Assembly (NCBI RefSeq): GCF_029893345.1
Contig: NZ_JARXVE010000001.1
Location: 248,001 to 312,000 of the forward strand
Direction of reading: 5' to 3'
Length of the DNA: 64,000 nt
Source: Mycolicibacterium frederiksbergense
Lineage (GTDB): Bacteria; Actinomycetota; Actinomycetes; Mycobacteriales; Mycobacteriaceae
Positions 43,801-51,491 of the stretch are shown here, piece after piece. The notes under the pieces were generated by a model. The model was given only the letters and a program-made list of their open reading frames with translations, ran no database searches and had not been told where the DNA came from. A program made the position numbers and the translations under genes. Numbering within the stretch: position 1 is the first letter of the stretch; the number at the start of each line of letters is the position of its first letter.

Positions 43801-44171
43801 TGCTGGCCACCGACAATCCGGATATCCAGGTCGGCGGGGTGCGGTTCCGGGCCTGGCAGCCGCCCAGCGCCCTGCACCCGACCATCACCGTGGACGGGCC
43901 GCTGCGGTTCGAGCTCGTCGACACCACGACCGGCAGCTCATGTGGTGGTTGCACCTACCACGTCTCCCACCCGGGTGGACGCTTTTACGACACCCCGCCG
44001 GTCAACGCGGTGGAGGCCGAATCACGGCGCAGCCGCAGGTTCGAGGCGACCGGCTTCACCCCGGGCGCCATCGACATGTCCGATCTGCGCGAGAAGCAGG
44101 CGCGCCAATCCACCGATCTCGGCGCGCCCGGAATTCTGGACTTGCGCCGAGTGCGTACCGTTCTCCACTGA
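40812..44171 (+). CDS. Transglutaminase-like / DUF2126 fusion protein
   Basis: 1119 residues. N-terminal bacterial transglutaminase-associated region plus a transglutaminase core with the triad Cys in 'IGSCRDSAW' (near 200), His in 'DLHAWAEVYLPG' (near 252), Asp in 'GLDPTSGLFAGEG' (near 268). The C-terminal 800 residues are DUF2126 ('TIGGEPTFVSIDNQVDPEW' near 355, 'ITLGGITPIDSPLLRRPDL' near 720), an amidoligase-like family predicted in comparative genomics to act with ATP-grasp partners. Corresponds to Rv2566 as I recall. The next gene starts in a one-base overlap (TGATG). Confidence 0.9.
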   Translation: MGIKVALEHRTRYTFDRLVEVHPHVIRLRPAPHSRTPIEAYSLTVEPADHFINWQQDAFGNFMARLVFPNRTRTLSITVGLIADLKVVNPFDFFIEDYAEIWPPFGLRASGSSAAFQYPRALLKDLQPYLRPVDEYGEESGPGELVKAWVSNFTLPPGTRTIDFLVALNHAVNADVGYSIRMEPGVQTPDATLRAGIGSCRDSAWLLVSILRQMGLAARFVSGYLVQLTSDVKSLDGPSGPAADFTDLHAWAEVYLPGAGWIGLDPTSGLFAGEGHIPLSATPHPESAAPITGTTEPCESTLEFCNLVTRVHEDPRVTLPYTDSAWAAITRLGAEVDRRLAAGDVRLTIGGEPTFVSIDNQVDPEWTTDADGPHKRERAAVLAARLKDVWAPTGLIQHSQGKWYPGEPLPRWQIGLFWRTDGQPLWNDATLLADPWSGEPPALPDDADQRILAEVAADFGLPASQVRPAYEDALSRLAADVRRPAGDPVAAEDDLATDTPEARAALLARLEASVSKPAAYVLPLHRRANGTGWASADWRLRRGRIVLTEGDSPAGLRLPLNSISWHPPRQAYDADPLDRRTELHAAPGDAVVEPADKAPTTALVAEVRAGLLHIYLPPTEKLDDFVDLVARVETAAAKAGTPVVIEGYGPPPDSRITSMTITPDPGVIEVNVAPTASFAEQEAQLKTLYEQARLARLSTESFDVDGTHGGTGGGNHITLGGITPIDSPLLRRPDLLVSMLTYWQRHPALSYLFAGRFIGTTSQAPRVDEGRSGSLYELEIAFAEIARLTEAGAAGSRNRAAKPWITDRALRHLLTDITGNTHRAEFCIDKLYSPDSARGRLGLLELRGFEMPPHFQMAMVQSLLVRSLVARFWEEPLRAPLIRHGANLHGRYLLPHFLIQDIAQVAADLRAHGIDFETSWLDPFTEFRFPRIGTAVCDGVEIELRGAIEPWNVLGEELTEGGTARYVDSSVERVQVRLVGADRHRYIVTANGYPVPLLATDNPDIQVGGVRFRAWQPPSALHPTITVDGPLRFELVDTTTGSSCGGCTYHVSHPGGRFYDTPPVNAVEAESRRSRRFEATGFTPGAIDMSDLREKQARQSTDLGAPGILDLRRVRTVLH

Positions 44172-46882
44172 TGGTTCCTCGTGCGGACGGCTCACCGGAA
44201 CCGGCCCTGGTCGCCGGTGCCGCCGCGAACACCGTGGTGAGCACCGTCGACGGTAGAGACGTCGACGGCATGCTGGCTGCCTACCGCGGTTCGCGGGCCC
44301 AGCAGGCGCTGTTCGACGTCCGTGAAGCCGCGGGCGCCGCTGCCGGCTACGACGAGCTGGTCGATGCCTCCGGCGACGTCCGTCCGGCCTGGCGGGAACT
44401 GGCCGAATGCATCGGCGAGCGCGGCGCCGACGGGCTGGACCAGCTGAGCGCCGTGGTGCGCGGGCTGGTCGACAACGACGGAATCACCTATATCCAGGTG
44501 GATCGACACGGTAAGGCGGCCACCGCCGACAACGGCGCCGCGGTGCCGGGTCCTTGGCATCTGGATGCCCTGCCCCTGGTGATCTCGGCCGAGGACTGGG
44601 ACCCGCTGGAATCGGGTCTGGTGCAGCGGTCCCGGCTGCTCGACGCGGTGCTCACCGACCTGTACGGGGCGCGCCGCTCGATCACCAGCGGTGTACTGCC
44701 GGCCCCGTTGCTGTTCGCCCATCCCGGATACCTGCGCGCCGCCCGCGGCATCGCGGTGCCCGGGCGTCATCAGCTGTTCATGCACGGCTGCGATATCAGC
44801 CGCGGTGACGACGGCGCGTTCGTGGTCAATGCGGACTGGACCCAGGCGCCTTCGGGTGCCGGTTACGCCCTGGCGGACCGGCGCGTCATCGCCCACGCGG
44901 CTCCGGATGTCTACGAGCGGATCAGTCCGCGGCCGGCCTCGCCGTGGGCCCAAGCGCTGCGCCTGGCGCTGCTCGATGCCGCACCCCAGGCCGCCGAGGA
45001 ACCGGTGGTGGTGGTGCTCAGTCCCGGTATCCATTCCGAAACCGCTTTCGACCAGGCATACCTGGCCGGTGTGCTGGGATTCCCACTGGTGGAGAGCGTC
45101 GATCTGGTGGTCCGGGACGGCACGTTGTGGATGCGATCACTGGGCACCCTCAAACGAGTGGACGTGGTGCTGCGCCGGGTCGACGCAGATTATGCGGACC
45201 CGCTGGATTTGCGCCCGGATTCCCGGCTGGGCGTGGTGGGTCTGGTCGAAGTGTTGCGCCGCGGTGCGGTGACAGTGGTCAACACCCTTGGCAGCGGCAT
45301 CCTGGAAAGTCCCGGTCTGGCAAGGTTTCTGCCGCAGCTGGCCGACCTACTGCTGGACGAGGCGCCGAGGCTGGCGGCCGCCCAGATGTACTGGGGCGGT
45401 ATCGACATCGAGCGCTCGCACCTGCTCACCAAGCTGTCCGAACTGCTGATCAGACCGGTGACCGGCGGTGAGTCGATCGTGGGGCCGATGCTTTCGGCGG
45501 CGGACCGGGACGACCTGGCGGCACGTATCGAGGCGGATCCGTGGCAGTGGATGGGGCAGGAGCTGCCCCAGTTCTCCACCGCCCCGACGCATTACGGAGT
45601 GAGTGGATTGTCGGCCGGCAACGTCGGGATGCGGCTGTTCACCGTGGCGCAGCGCGGCGGGTACGCACCGATGATCGGCGGACTGGGTTACCTGGTGGCG
45701 CCGGGCAACTCCGCCTACCGGATGAACACCATTGCCGCCAAGGATGTTTGGGTGCGCACCCCGAAGCGGGTCACGGCCGAGCGCATCCCGACGGTCGCGG
45801 TCGAACTGATAGCCCCGGAAATGATTCCCAGCCCGACCCGGGCGGTCAGCTCGCCGCGTGTGCTGGCGGATCTGTTCTGGATTGGCCGCTACGCCGAACG
45901 AGCCGAGGGTATGGCCCGGTTGCTCACCGTCACCCGGGAGCGCTACCACGAGTTCCGATACCGCCCGGATCTTGAGGAGAGCCAGTGCGTTCCGGTGCTG
46001 CTGGCCGCGATCGGGTCCATCACCGGCACCGACACCGGCGGCACCGACGACGACCATGAAATGATCGCGACCGCTCCGACCACGCTGTGGTCGGTGACCG
46101 CCGACCGGCACCGGGCGGGTTCGCTCGCCGAGTCGGTCGAACACCTCGAGTTGGCGGCCCGGGCAGTGCGTGACCAGATGTCCAATGACACCTGGATGGT
46201 GTTGGCCGGGGTCGAGCACGCGGTGCTGCTGCCATCGGCAGCGCAACCCGAATCGCCAACCGCCGCAGAGGCGTATCTCGCCAATGCGCACAGCCAGACC
46301 CTGGCCGGGATGCTGGCACTGTCCGGGGTGGCTGCCGAGTCGATGGTGCAGGACATCGGCTGGACCATGATGGACATCGGTAAGCGCATCGAACGCGGGC
46401 TGGCATTGACCGCCCTGTTGCGCGCCACCCTGACGACGACACGCGGCGTCGAAGCCGAACGCGCGGTGACGGAGTCGACCCTGGTGGCCTGCGAATCCTC
46501 GGTGATCTACCGGCGGCGCAATCCGGGCCGGATCAGTATCGCCGCGATCGCCGAATTGGTGTTGTTCGATGCCGAGAACCCCAGATCGTTGATCTACCAG
46601 TTGGAGCGCATCCGCACCGGCCTGAAAACGCTGCCTGGATCGTCGGGTTCATCGCGTTCGGAACGCCTGGTCGACGAATTGGCCACCCGGTTGCGACGGC
46701 TCGACCCCGCCGATCTGGAAGAGGTCACCCCCGACGGGAGGCGCGCCGAACTGGCCGGTCTGCTCGACGGGATACACGTGGGTCTGCGGGATCTGTCGGG
46801 TGCCATCACCGCGGCGCACCTGACGTTGCCCACCGGCATGCAACCGTTGTGGGGCCCCGACGAACGGCGGGTGATGCCATGA
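44171..46882 (+). CDS. Circularly permuted ATP-grasp plus Alpha-E domain protein
   Basis: 903 residues. N-terminal circularly permuted ATP-grasp type 2 (about 60-510; 'ITYIQVDRHGKAATADNG', 'FMHGCDISRGDDGAFVVNAD', 'LSPGIHSETAFDQAYLAG'), a carboxylate-amine ligase fold, then an Alpha-E (DUF403) helical domain (about 560-880; 'RVLADLFWIGRYAERAEGMARLL'). These two domains are often separate genes; here they are fused. Predicted to form peptide-like bonds. ATG 44171 fits the end of the upstream gene; Rv2567-like. Confidence 0.9.
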   Translation: MVPRADGSPEPALVAGAAANTVVSTVDGRDVDGMLAAYRGSRAQQALFDVREAAGAAAGYDELVDASGDVRPAWRELAECIGERGADGLDQLSAVVRGLVDNDGITYIQVDRHGKAATADNGAAVPGPWHLDALPLVISAEDWDPLESGLVQRSRLLDAVLTDLYGARRSITSGVLPAPLLFAHPGYLRAARGIAVPGRHQLFMHGCDISRGDDGAFVVNADWTQAPSGAGYALADRRVIAHAAPDVYERISPRPASPWAQALRLALLDAAPQAAEEPVVVVLSPGIHSETAFDQAYLAGVLGFPLVESVDLVVRDGTLWMRSLGTLKRVDVVLRRVDADYADPLDLRPDSRLGVVGLVEVLRRGAVTVVNTLGSGILESPGLARFLPQLADLLLDEAPRLAAAQMYWGGIDIERSHLLTKLSELLIRPVTGGESIVGPMLSAADRDDLAARIEADPWQWMGQELPQFSTAPTHYGVSGLSAGNVGMRLFTVAQRGGYAPMIGGLGYLVAPGNSAYRMNTIAAKDVWVRTPKRVTAERIPTVAVELIAPEMIPSPTRAVSSPRVLADLFWIGRYAERAEGMARLLTVTRERYHEFRYRPDLEESQCVPVLLAAIGSITGTDTGGTDDDHEMIATAPTTLWSVTADRHRAGSLAESVEHLELAARAVRDQMSNDTWMVLAGVEHAVLLPSAAQPESPTAAEAYLANAHSQTLAGMLALSGVAAESMVQDIGWTMMDIGKRIERGLALTALLRATLTTTRGVEAERAVTESTLVACESSVIYRRRNPGRISIAAIAELVLFDAENPRSLIYQLERIRTGLKTLPGSSGSSRSERLVDELATRLRRLDPADLEEVTPDGRRAELAGLLDGIHVGLRDLSGAITAAHLTLPTGMQPLWGPDERRVMP

Positions 46883-47799
46883 CCGGGTTCGACATTACGG
46901 ATGCCACCCGCTGCTACGAGATCACCCATCGCACCGTCTACCGCTACTCCGACGATGTCACCAGCTCCTACGGGCGCGGGTTTCTGACTCCCCGCGATCT
47001 GTCCGGGCAGCGCTGTCTGTTCCACGAGCTGGTCATCGATCCGGAAGCAGCGGACAGCTCGACCAGCCGCGACGCCTACGGCAACATCACCTCGTATTTC
47101 CACGTCACCGAACGTCACCGCACACTGCACATCACCAGCCATTCCGTGGTCGAGGTCGATCCGCCGGCGCCGGAGCGCTACGCCGGTCCGTCGGCCAGGG
47201 CGCCGTGGGAGCTGGCCCGGCCGGTCGGCGGCGACGGCGCCCTGGCCGCCGAGTTCACCCTCGACCTGTCGCCGCCGGAAATCACCGATGCGGTGCGTGA
47301 CTATGCGGCACCGAGCTTCCTGCCCGGCCGCCCGCTGATCGAGGTGCTGCGCGAGCTGACATCGCGCATCTTCGCCGATTTCACCTACCGGTCCGGATCG
47401 ACCACGGTCTCGACCCAGGTGGCCGAGGTGCTGGCCGCCCGCGAGGGGGTGTGCCAGGACTTCGCCCGGCTGGCCATCGCCTGCCTGCGGGCCAACGGCC
47501 TGGCCGCCAATTACGTGTCCGGCTATCTGGCCACCGATCCGCCACCGGGCAAGGAACGCATGATCGGGGTCGATGCCACCCATGCCTGGGCTTCGGTGTG
47601 GACGCCGCAGGACACCTGGCTGGGTCTGGACCCCACCAATGACCAGATGGTCGACGAGCGCTACGTCGTGGCCGGTTTCGGCCGAGATTACGCCGACGTG
47701 CCACCACTGCGCGGCATCATCTACACGGATTCGGACCGCAGCGTGATCGACGTCGCGGTCGACGTGGTGCCGTACCAGGGGAGATGGCTGCGTGCGTGA
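46879..47799 (+). CDS. Transglutaminase-like superfamily protein
   Basis: 306 residues; N-terminal beta domain ('YEITHRTVYRYSDDVTSSYGR') and transglutaminase core with Cys in 'AREGVCQDFARLAIACLR' (near 192), His in 'DATHAWASVW' (near 235), Asp in 'GLDPTNDQ' (near 251). A complete triad predicts protease, peptide-transferring or deamidating activity. Overlaps the upstream gene by ATGA and the downstream gene by eight bases. Rv2569c-like. Confidence 0.9.
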   Translation: MTGFDITDATRCYEITHRTVYRYSDDVTSSYGRGFLTPRDLSGQRCLFHELVIDPEAADSSTSRDAYGNITSYFHVTERHRTLHITSHSVVEVDPPAPERYAGPSARAPWELARPVGGDGALAAEFTLDLSPPEITDAVRDYAAPSFLPGRPLIEVLRELTSRIFADFTYRSGSTTVSTQVAEVLAAREGVCQDFARLAIACLRANGLAANYVSGYLATDPPPGKERMIGVDATHAWASVWTPQDTWLGLDPTNDQMVDERYVVAGFGRDYADVPPLRGIIYTDSDRSVIDVAVDVVPYQGRWLRA

Positions 47800-48817
47800 T
47801 TTCCACTGCCCCAACTGTGGCCAGCGGTTGGCCTTCGAGAACTCGCTGTGCCTGGCGTGCGGAAGCGCGCTGGGCTTCTCCCTCGACGACATGGCGTTAC
47901 TGGTGATCACCCCGGCCGACCAGAGCAACCACGCCGGTGCCGTTGATTCGGGCGAATATCAGCTGTGTGCCAATCTTTATCGGGCCGAATGCAATTGGTT
48001 GGTCCGCGCCGGGGCGGGCGAGCAGTTGTGCGCATCGTGTGCGCTGACCCGGACCCGGCCGGCCGACGACAATACGGCGGCCCTGACGACATTCGCCGAA
48101 GCCGAACGGGCCAAGCGGCGGTTGATCGTCGAACTGCGCGAGCTGAAGCTGCCGATCGTCGGCCGCGCGCAGGACCCGCAGTACGGTCTGGCCTTCGACC
48201 TGCTGTGCAGCACGGGGGAGAATGTGTTCACCGGTCATCAAAACGGTGTCATCACACTGGATCTCGCTGAAGGCGACGATGTGCACCGCGAGCAGTTGCG
48301 GATCGCCATGGACGAGCCGTACCGCACCCTGCTCGGTCACTTCCGCCACGAGATCGGGCACTATTACTTCTCCCGGCTGGTTGCACCATCGCCGGACTAC
48401 ACCGCGCGGTTCGGCGAACTGTTCGGTGACCCGGACGCCGATTATCAAGCCGCCCTGGACCGGCACTACCAGTACGGGCCGCCGGCGGGCTGGGAGGACG
48501 GTTTCGTCTCCTCATATGCCACCATGCACGCCTCCGAAGACTGGGCCGAGACCTTCGCGCACTACCTGCACATCCGCGACACCCTCGACACCGCAGCAGC
48601 CTTCGGATTCGCCGCTGCCGGGGCGACCTTCGAACGCCGCATGCTGGGGCCGAGCGGGTTCGACACCATCATCGACAAGTGGCTGCCGCTGGCGTGGGCG
48701 CTGAACATGGTGAACCGGTCGATGGGGCACGACGACCTGTATCCGTTCGTGTTGCCCCCGGCGGTGCTGGACAAGATGCGCTTCGTCCACACGGTCATCG
48801 AAGAGGTCACTGCTTAG
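47792..48817 (+). CDS. Zinc-ribbon HExxH putative metallopeptidase
   Basis: 341 residues. An N-terminal zinc ribbon 'CPNCGQRLAFENSLCLACG' (residues 6-24) and a second Cys cluster ('LYRAECNW', 'LCASC') precede a zincin-like domain with 'FRHEIGHYYF' (HExxH near 188) and a downstream 'SEDWAETFAHYLHI' Glu candidate. It is the last gene of the four-gene overlapping operon, suggesting it trims or hydrolyses the product of the ligases. Rv2568c-like. Confidence 0.88.
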   Translation: MRDFHCPNCGQRLAFENSLCLACGSALGFSLDDMALLVITPADQSNHAGAVDSGEYQLCANLYRAECNWLVRAGAGEQLCASCALTRTRPADDNTAALTTFAEAERAKRRLIVELRELKLPIVGRAQDPQYGLAFDLLCSTGENVFTGHQNGVITLDLAEGDDVHREQLRIAMDEPYRTLLGHFRHEIGHYYFSRLVAPSPDYTARFGELFGDPDADYQAALDRHYQYGPPAGWEDGFVSSYATMHASEDWAETFAHYLHIRDTLDTAAAFGFAAAGATFERRMLGPSGFDTIIDKWLPLAWALNMVNRSMGHDDLYPFVLPPAVLDKMRFVHTVIEEVTA

Positions 48818-48829
48818 GTCGCCGGCGGG

Positions 48830-49138
48830 CTACCGGGGATCGAGCATCCCGTGGGCGAGCCGGGAGAGCGCCCCGTTGATCTGGGCGACGCTCAGTCCAC
48901 GTGCGTGCTGATGGGCGAAGTTCTCCGCCGCCAAGGGCGCCAGTAACACGTCGACCAATGGATCAGGTTCGGCCACACCGGCTTCCGTCAACAGGGTGCG
49001 CACGTGGGCGACCCAGAAGCCGTATGCGCCGGTGGTGAACCGGGCGCCTCCGGTCTCGGCGCCCAGCGCCAGATCGGCGTGCGTTTCCAGGAGTTCGAGC
49101 ATCGCTGTGTAGAACGCCGAACCGGACGTAATGTCCAC
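48830..49138 (-). pseudogene. Headless TetR: ligand-binding domain only
   Basis: 102 residues that read as the C-terminal helical domain of a TetR regulator ('YGFWVAHVRTLLTEAGVAEPDP', 'VAQINGALSRLAHGML'). The DNA-binding HTH (about 80-90 residues) is absent. An in-frame TAA lies directly upstream of GTG 49138 and the azoR start is only 16 bp away, so there is no room for the missing part. Confidence 0.65.
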
Positions 49139-49154
49139 TTAATGGAAGGTCGCC

Positions 49155-49808
49155 ATGACCACGCTTCTTCACATCGACGCGAGTGCCCGCAGTCGTTCCA
49201 TCAGTCGTCAGATCGGCGCGGAGTTCGCCCGGTCCTGGCGGGCTGCCCGTCCGGATGGGCGCTACCTCTACCGGGACGTCGCGGCCGATCCCGTGCCGTT
49301 CATCAGTACGGGCTGGACGGAACTCTGTGAAGAGGTGCTGGCGACCGGCAGTACCGATCTGGACGGCCTCGATCAGTTGGTGCGCACATCCGAGCAGGCC
49401 GCGGCCTGGGCGATCGTGGAACCGCTGCTCGGTGAACTGCGCTCAGCCGACATCGTGCTGATCCCCACACCGATGTACAACTACTCGATCCAGGCCTCGC
49501 TCAAGGCTTGGCTGGATCAGGTGACGTTTCCGCGAATGTCCCTGGCACCGAGACGGTTTGTCGTGGCGACTGCCCGCGGTGGCGCGTACTCACCCGGCTC
49601 GCCGAAGGCGCAGTTCGACTACCAGGAACGGTTCCTGCGCGATTTCGTCGCCGGACGCTACGGCGTCACCGATACCGTGTTCGTCAACGCTGAAATGGCC
49701 AACGCGCGGGTGGATCCCACGTTGGCGCAGTTTCGGTCCATGCACGACGACTCCCTGACGCAAGCCCTCACAACGGCCCGCGCCCTTGCTGTGGAATATG
49801 CGAAATGA
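49155..49808 (+). CDS. azoR: FMN-dependent NADH-azoreductase
   Basis: A 217-residue flavodoxin-fold reductase. 'LLHIDASARSRSISRQIGAEFARSW' is the FMN-phosphate loop, 'PMYNYSIQASLKAWLDQV' and 'ATARGGAYSPGS' the FMN ring contacts. It reduces azo compounds and quinones with NADH. Intact, but bracketed by a headless TetR and a headless SMR gene. No clear Shine-Dalgarno beyond GGAAGG. Confidence 0.9.
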   Translation: MTTLLHIDASARSRSISRQIGAEFARSWRAARPDGRYLYRDVAADPVPFISTGWTELCEEVLATGSTDLDGLDQLVRTSEQAAAWAIVEPLLGELRSADIVLIPTPMYNYSIQASLKAWLDQVTFPRMSLAPRRFVVATARGGAYSPGSPKAQFDYQERFLRDFVAGRYGVTDTVFVNAEMANARVDPTLAQFRSMHDDSLTQALTTARALAVEYAK

Positions 49809-49991
49809 GTTGGCTGGTACTGCGGTCTTCCGGTCGGCACCGCGTATGCGGTCTTCACCGGCATCGGTGCGGTCGGTGCGATCGCGCTGGGCGTGCTGAT
49901 TCACCGTGACCCGTTGAGCGCCGGGCGCGTCCTGGCCCTGTCGATGATTGTGGGAGGGATAGCGCTTGCCCGGTTCACGAATCCGGATTGA
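49809..49991 (+). pseudogene. C-terminal remnant of an SMR multidrug transporter
   Basis: In the same frame as azoR, right after its TGA, 60 codons read '[19 protein letters not shown]' then '[12 protein letters not shown]' and stop. This is the second half of a small multidrug resistance (EmrE/SugE-type) transporter, helices 3-4. The first two helices with the essential membrane Glu and any start codon are missing, so it cannot be functional. It was too short and startless to appear as an ordinary open frame. Confidence 0.8.
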
Positions 49992-50571
49992 CCCTGGTGG
50001 CTGCCAGGTAGGCACGCCCGCGTGGGACGAGCCGGTAGCCGACGTCGAGGCTTGTGGTCAGGCCCAGTCCCTTGAGTTGGCGCACCCGTCGCTTGAATCG
50101 CGGCACTTCGAGGCCCACGCGCGCCGCCAGGTCCGGTGCGCGCACGGCCTCGTTGTCCGCGATCATCGCCAGGTACTGACGGGTCCACGGTTCGGTGGCC
50201 GCGTCCCACCGATCCAGCCGAGCGGAGATCGCCGCGATGTCGGCATCGGCGAGCGCGTCATCGGCAGCCAGTTCGGGCCGCTCGTCCGGGCCGAAGTAGG
50301 AGACCGCGATGAGGTAGGTGTGCGCGGCGGGCCTGCGGTCGAGCTGGGCCTGCGCCGTTGCAGCATCCGGATATCCGGCGGCCCGGGCCTGCGTGGCGCT
50401 GACGCGGTAACAGCCGGGGTGTTCGGTAACCGATTCGATACGAATCGTGCCGGCTTGGGTGCGCTGGGTGCCACCCGGTTTGGCTCGGGCCTTGTCCCAG
50501 CGCCGCAGCACCAACGAGATGGACCCGTCGGCAATGCCGTCGGCAGTCGGCCGATCTAACAGCACGATCAC
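49975..50571 (-). CDS. ASCH-domain protein with winged-helix C-terminus
   Basis: 198 residues. N-terminal ASCH (PUA-like) domain: '[23 protein letters not shown]' then '[14 protein letters not shown]', typical of RNA/nucleotide-binding ASCH proteins. C-terminal helix-turn-helix ('[22 protein letters not shown]'). GTG 50571 gives the family-like start; a GTG at 50565 is also possible, and the longer frame would overrun the divergent gene. Function unknown; ASCH plus HTH suggests nucleic-acid or small-nucleotide sensing. Confidence 0.75.
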   Translation of the reverse strand: MIVLLDRPTADGIADGSISLVLRRWDKARAKPGGTQRTQAGTIRIESVTEHPGCYRVSATQARAAGYPDAATAQAQLDRRPAAHTYLIAVSYFGPDERPELAADDALADADIAAISARLDRWDAATEPWTRQYLAMIADNEAVRAPDLAARVGLEVPRFKRRVRQLKGLGLTTSLDVGYRLVPRGRAYLAATRVNPDS

Positions 50572-50622
50572 GATCGTATGTCGCAACCCTGCTTTCACCG
50601 CAGGCGTTCCTAGGATCGCCGA

Positions 50623-51456
50623 GTGACTGATCGCTACGGCTCCGACATTCTGTCCCGAAATCCGCACACCCCGAAGCTGACTCGGTCGACGGACCAGCCC
50701 GCGGAGAAGGGCCTGGTTGTCGAGGATGCCCAGAGCGGCTATGTGGGTGCGGTGGTTCGGATCGAAGGTGGCCGCGTCGAGCTCGAAGATCGCTGCGGCA
50801 AGGTACGGGCCTTCCCGATGGGGCCGGGGTTCCTGATCGACGGCAAGCCGGTCAGCCTCACCGCCCCCAAGCGTTCGGCGGCGCCGGCGCGCACGGCGTC
50901 GGGTTCGGTCGCGGTCCCCAACGCCAAGGCCCGGGTGGCGCTGGCCAGCCGGATCTACGTCGAGGGCCGTCATGACGCCGAACTCGTCGAGCAGGTTTGG
51001 GGAGCCGATCTACGCATCGAGGGTGTCGTCGTCGAATACCTCGGCGGCGTCGACGACCTGACCGACATCGTGGCCGAATTCGCGCCCGGACCGGGCCGTC
51101 GGTTGGGGGTGCTGGTCGATCACCTGGTGACCGGATCGAAGGAAGCCCGCATCGCCGAGGCGGTGCGGCGGGGCCCCGGCGGCGAGCACACCCTGGTGGT
51201 CGGGCACCCGTTCGTCGACATCTGGCAGTCCGTGAAGCCGGCCCGGCTCGGGATGCAGGCCTGGCCGACCATCCCGCGCAACGTCGAGTGGAAGCACGGC
51301 ATCTGCGAGGCGCTGGGCTGGCCGCATCAGGACCAGGCCGATATCGCCCGGGCCTGGCAGCGGATTCGGGGCCGGGTGCGGGATTGGAATGACCTGGAAC
51401 CCGCGCTGATCGGCCGGGTCGAGGAGCTCATCGACTTCGTCACCGCGCCGGCGTGA
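50623..51456 (+). CDS. DUF3097 family protein
   Basis: 277 residues. 'IYVEGRHDAELVEQVWGADLR' in the middle looks like a TOPRIM-type Glu (V-E-G-x-x-D), followed by 'GVLVDHLVTGSKEARIAEAV' and 'VEWKHGICEALGW', all typical of actinobacterial DUF3097. This hints at nucleotide or nucleic-acid chemistry, but no function is known. GTG 50623; 35 bp upstream of rarA, likely one operon. Confidence 0.85.
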   Translation: MTDRYGSDILSRNPHTPKLTRSTDQPAEKGLVVEDAQSGYVGAVVRIEGGRVELEDRCGKVRAFPMGPGFLIDGKPVSLTAPKRSAAPARTASGSVAVPNAKARVALASRIYVEGRHDAELVEQVWGADLRIEGVVVEYLGGVDDLTDIVAEFAPGPGRRLGVLVDHLVTGSKEARIAEAVRRGPGGEHTLVVGHPFVDIWQSVKPARLGMQAWPTIPRNVEWKHGICEALGWPHQDQADIARAWQRIRGRVRDWNDLEPALIGRVEELIDFVTAPA

Positions 51457-51491
51457 GGCACCGGAACCGACCGGCGTGGTATCCCTGAACT

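Noticed and set aside
43220..44170. Upstream extension making a 1220-codon frame for the ATP-grasp gene
   Set aside because: It lies entirely inside the DUF2126 gene in another frame and reads as low-complexity; the ATG at 44171 fits the family start.
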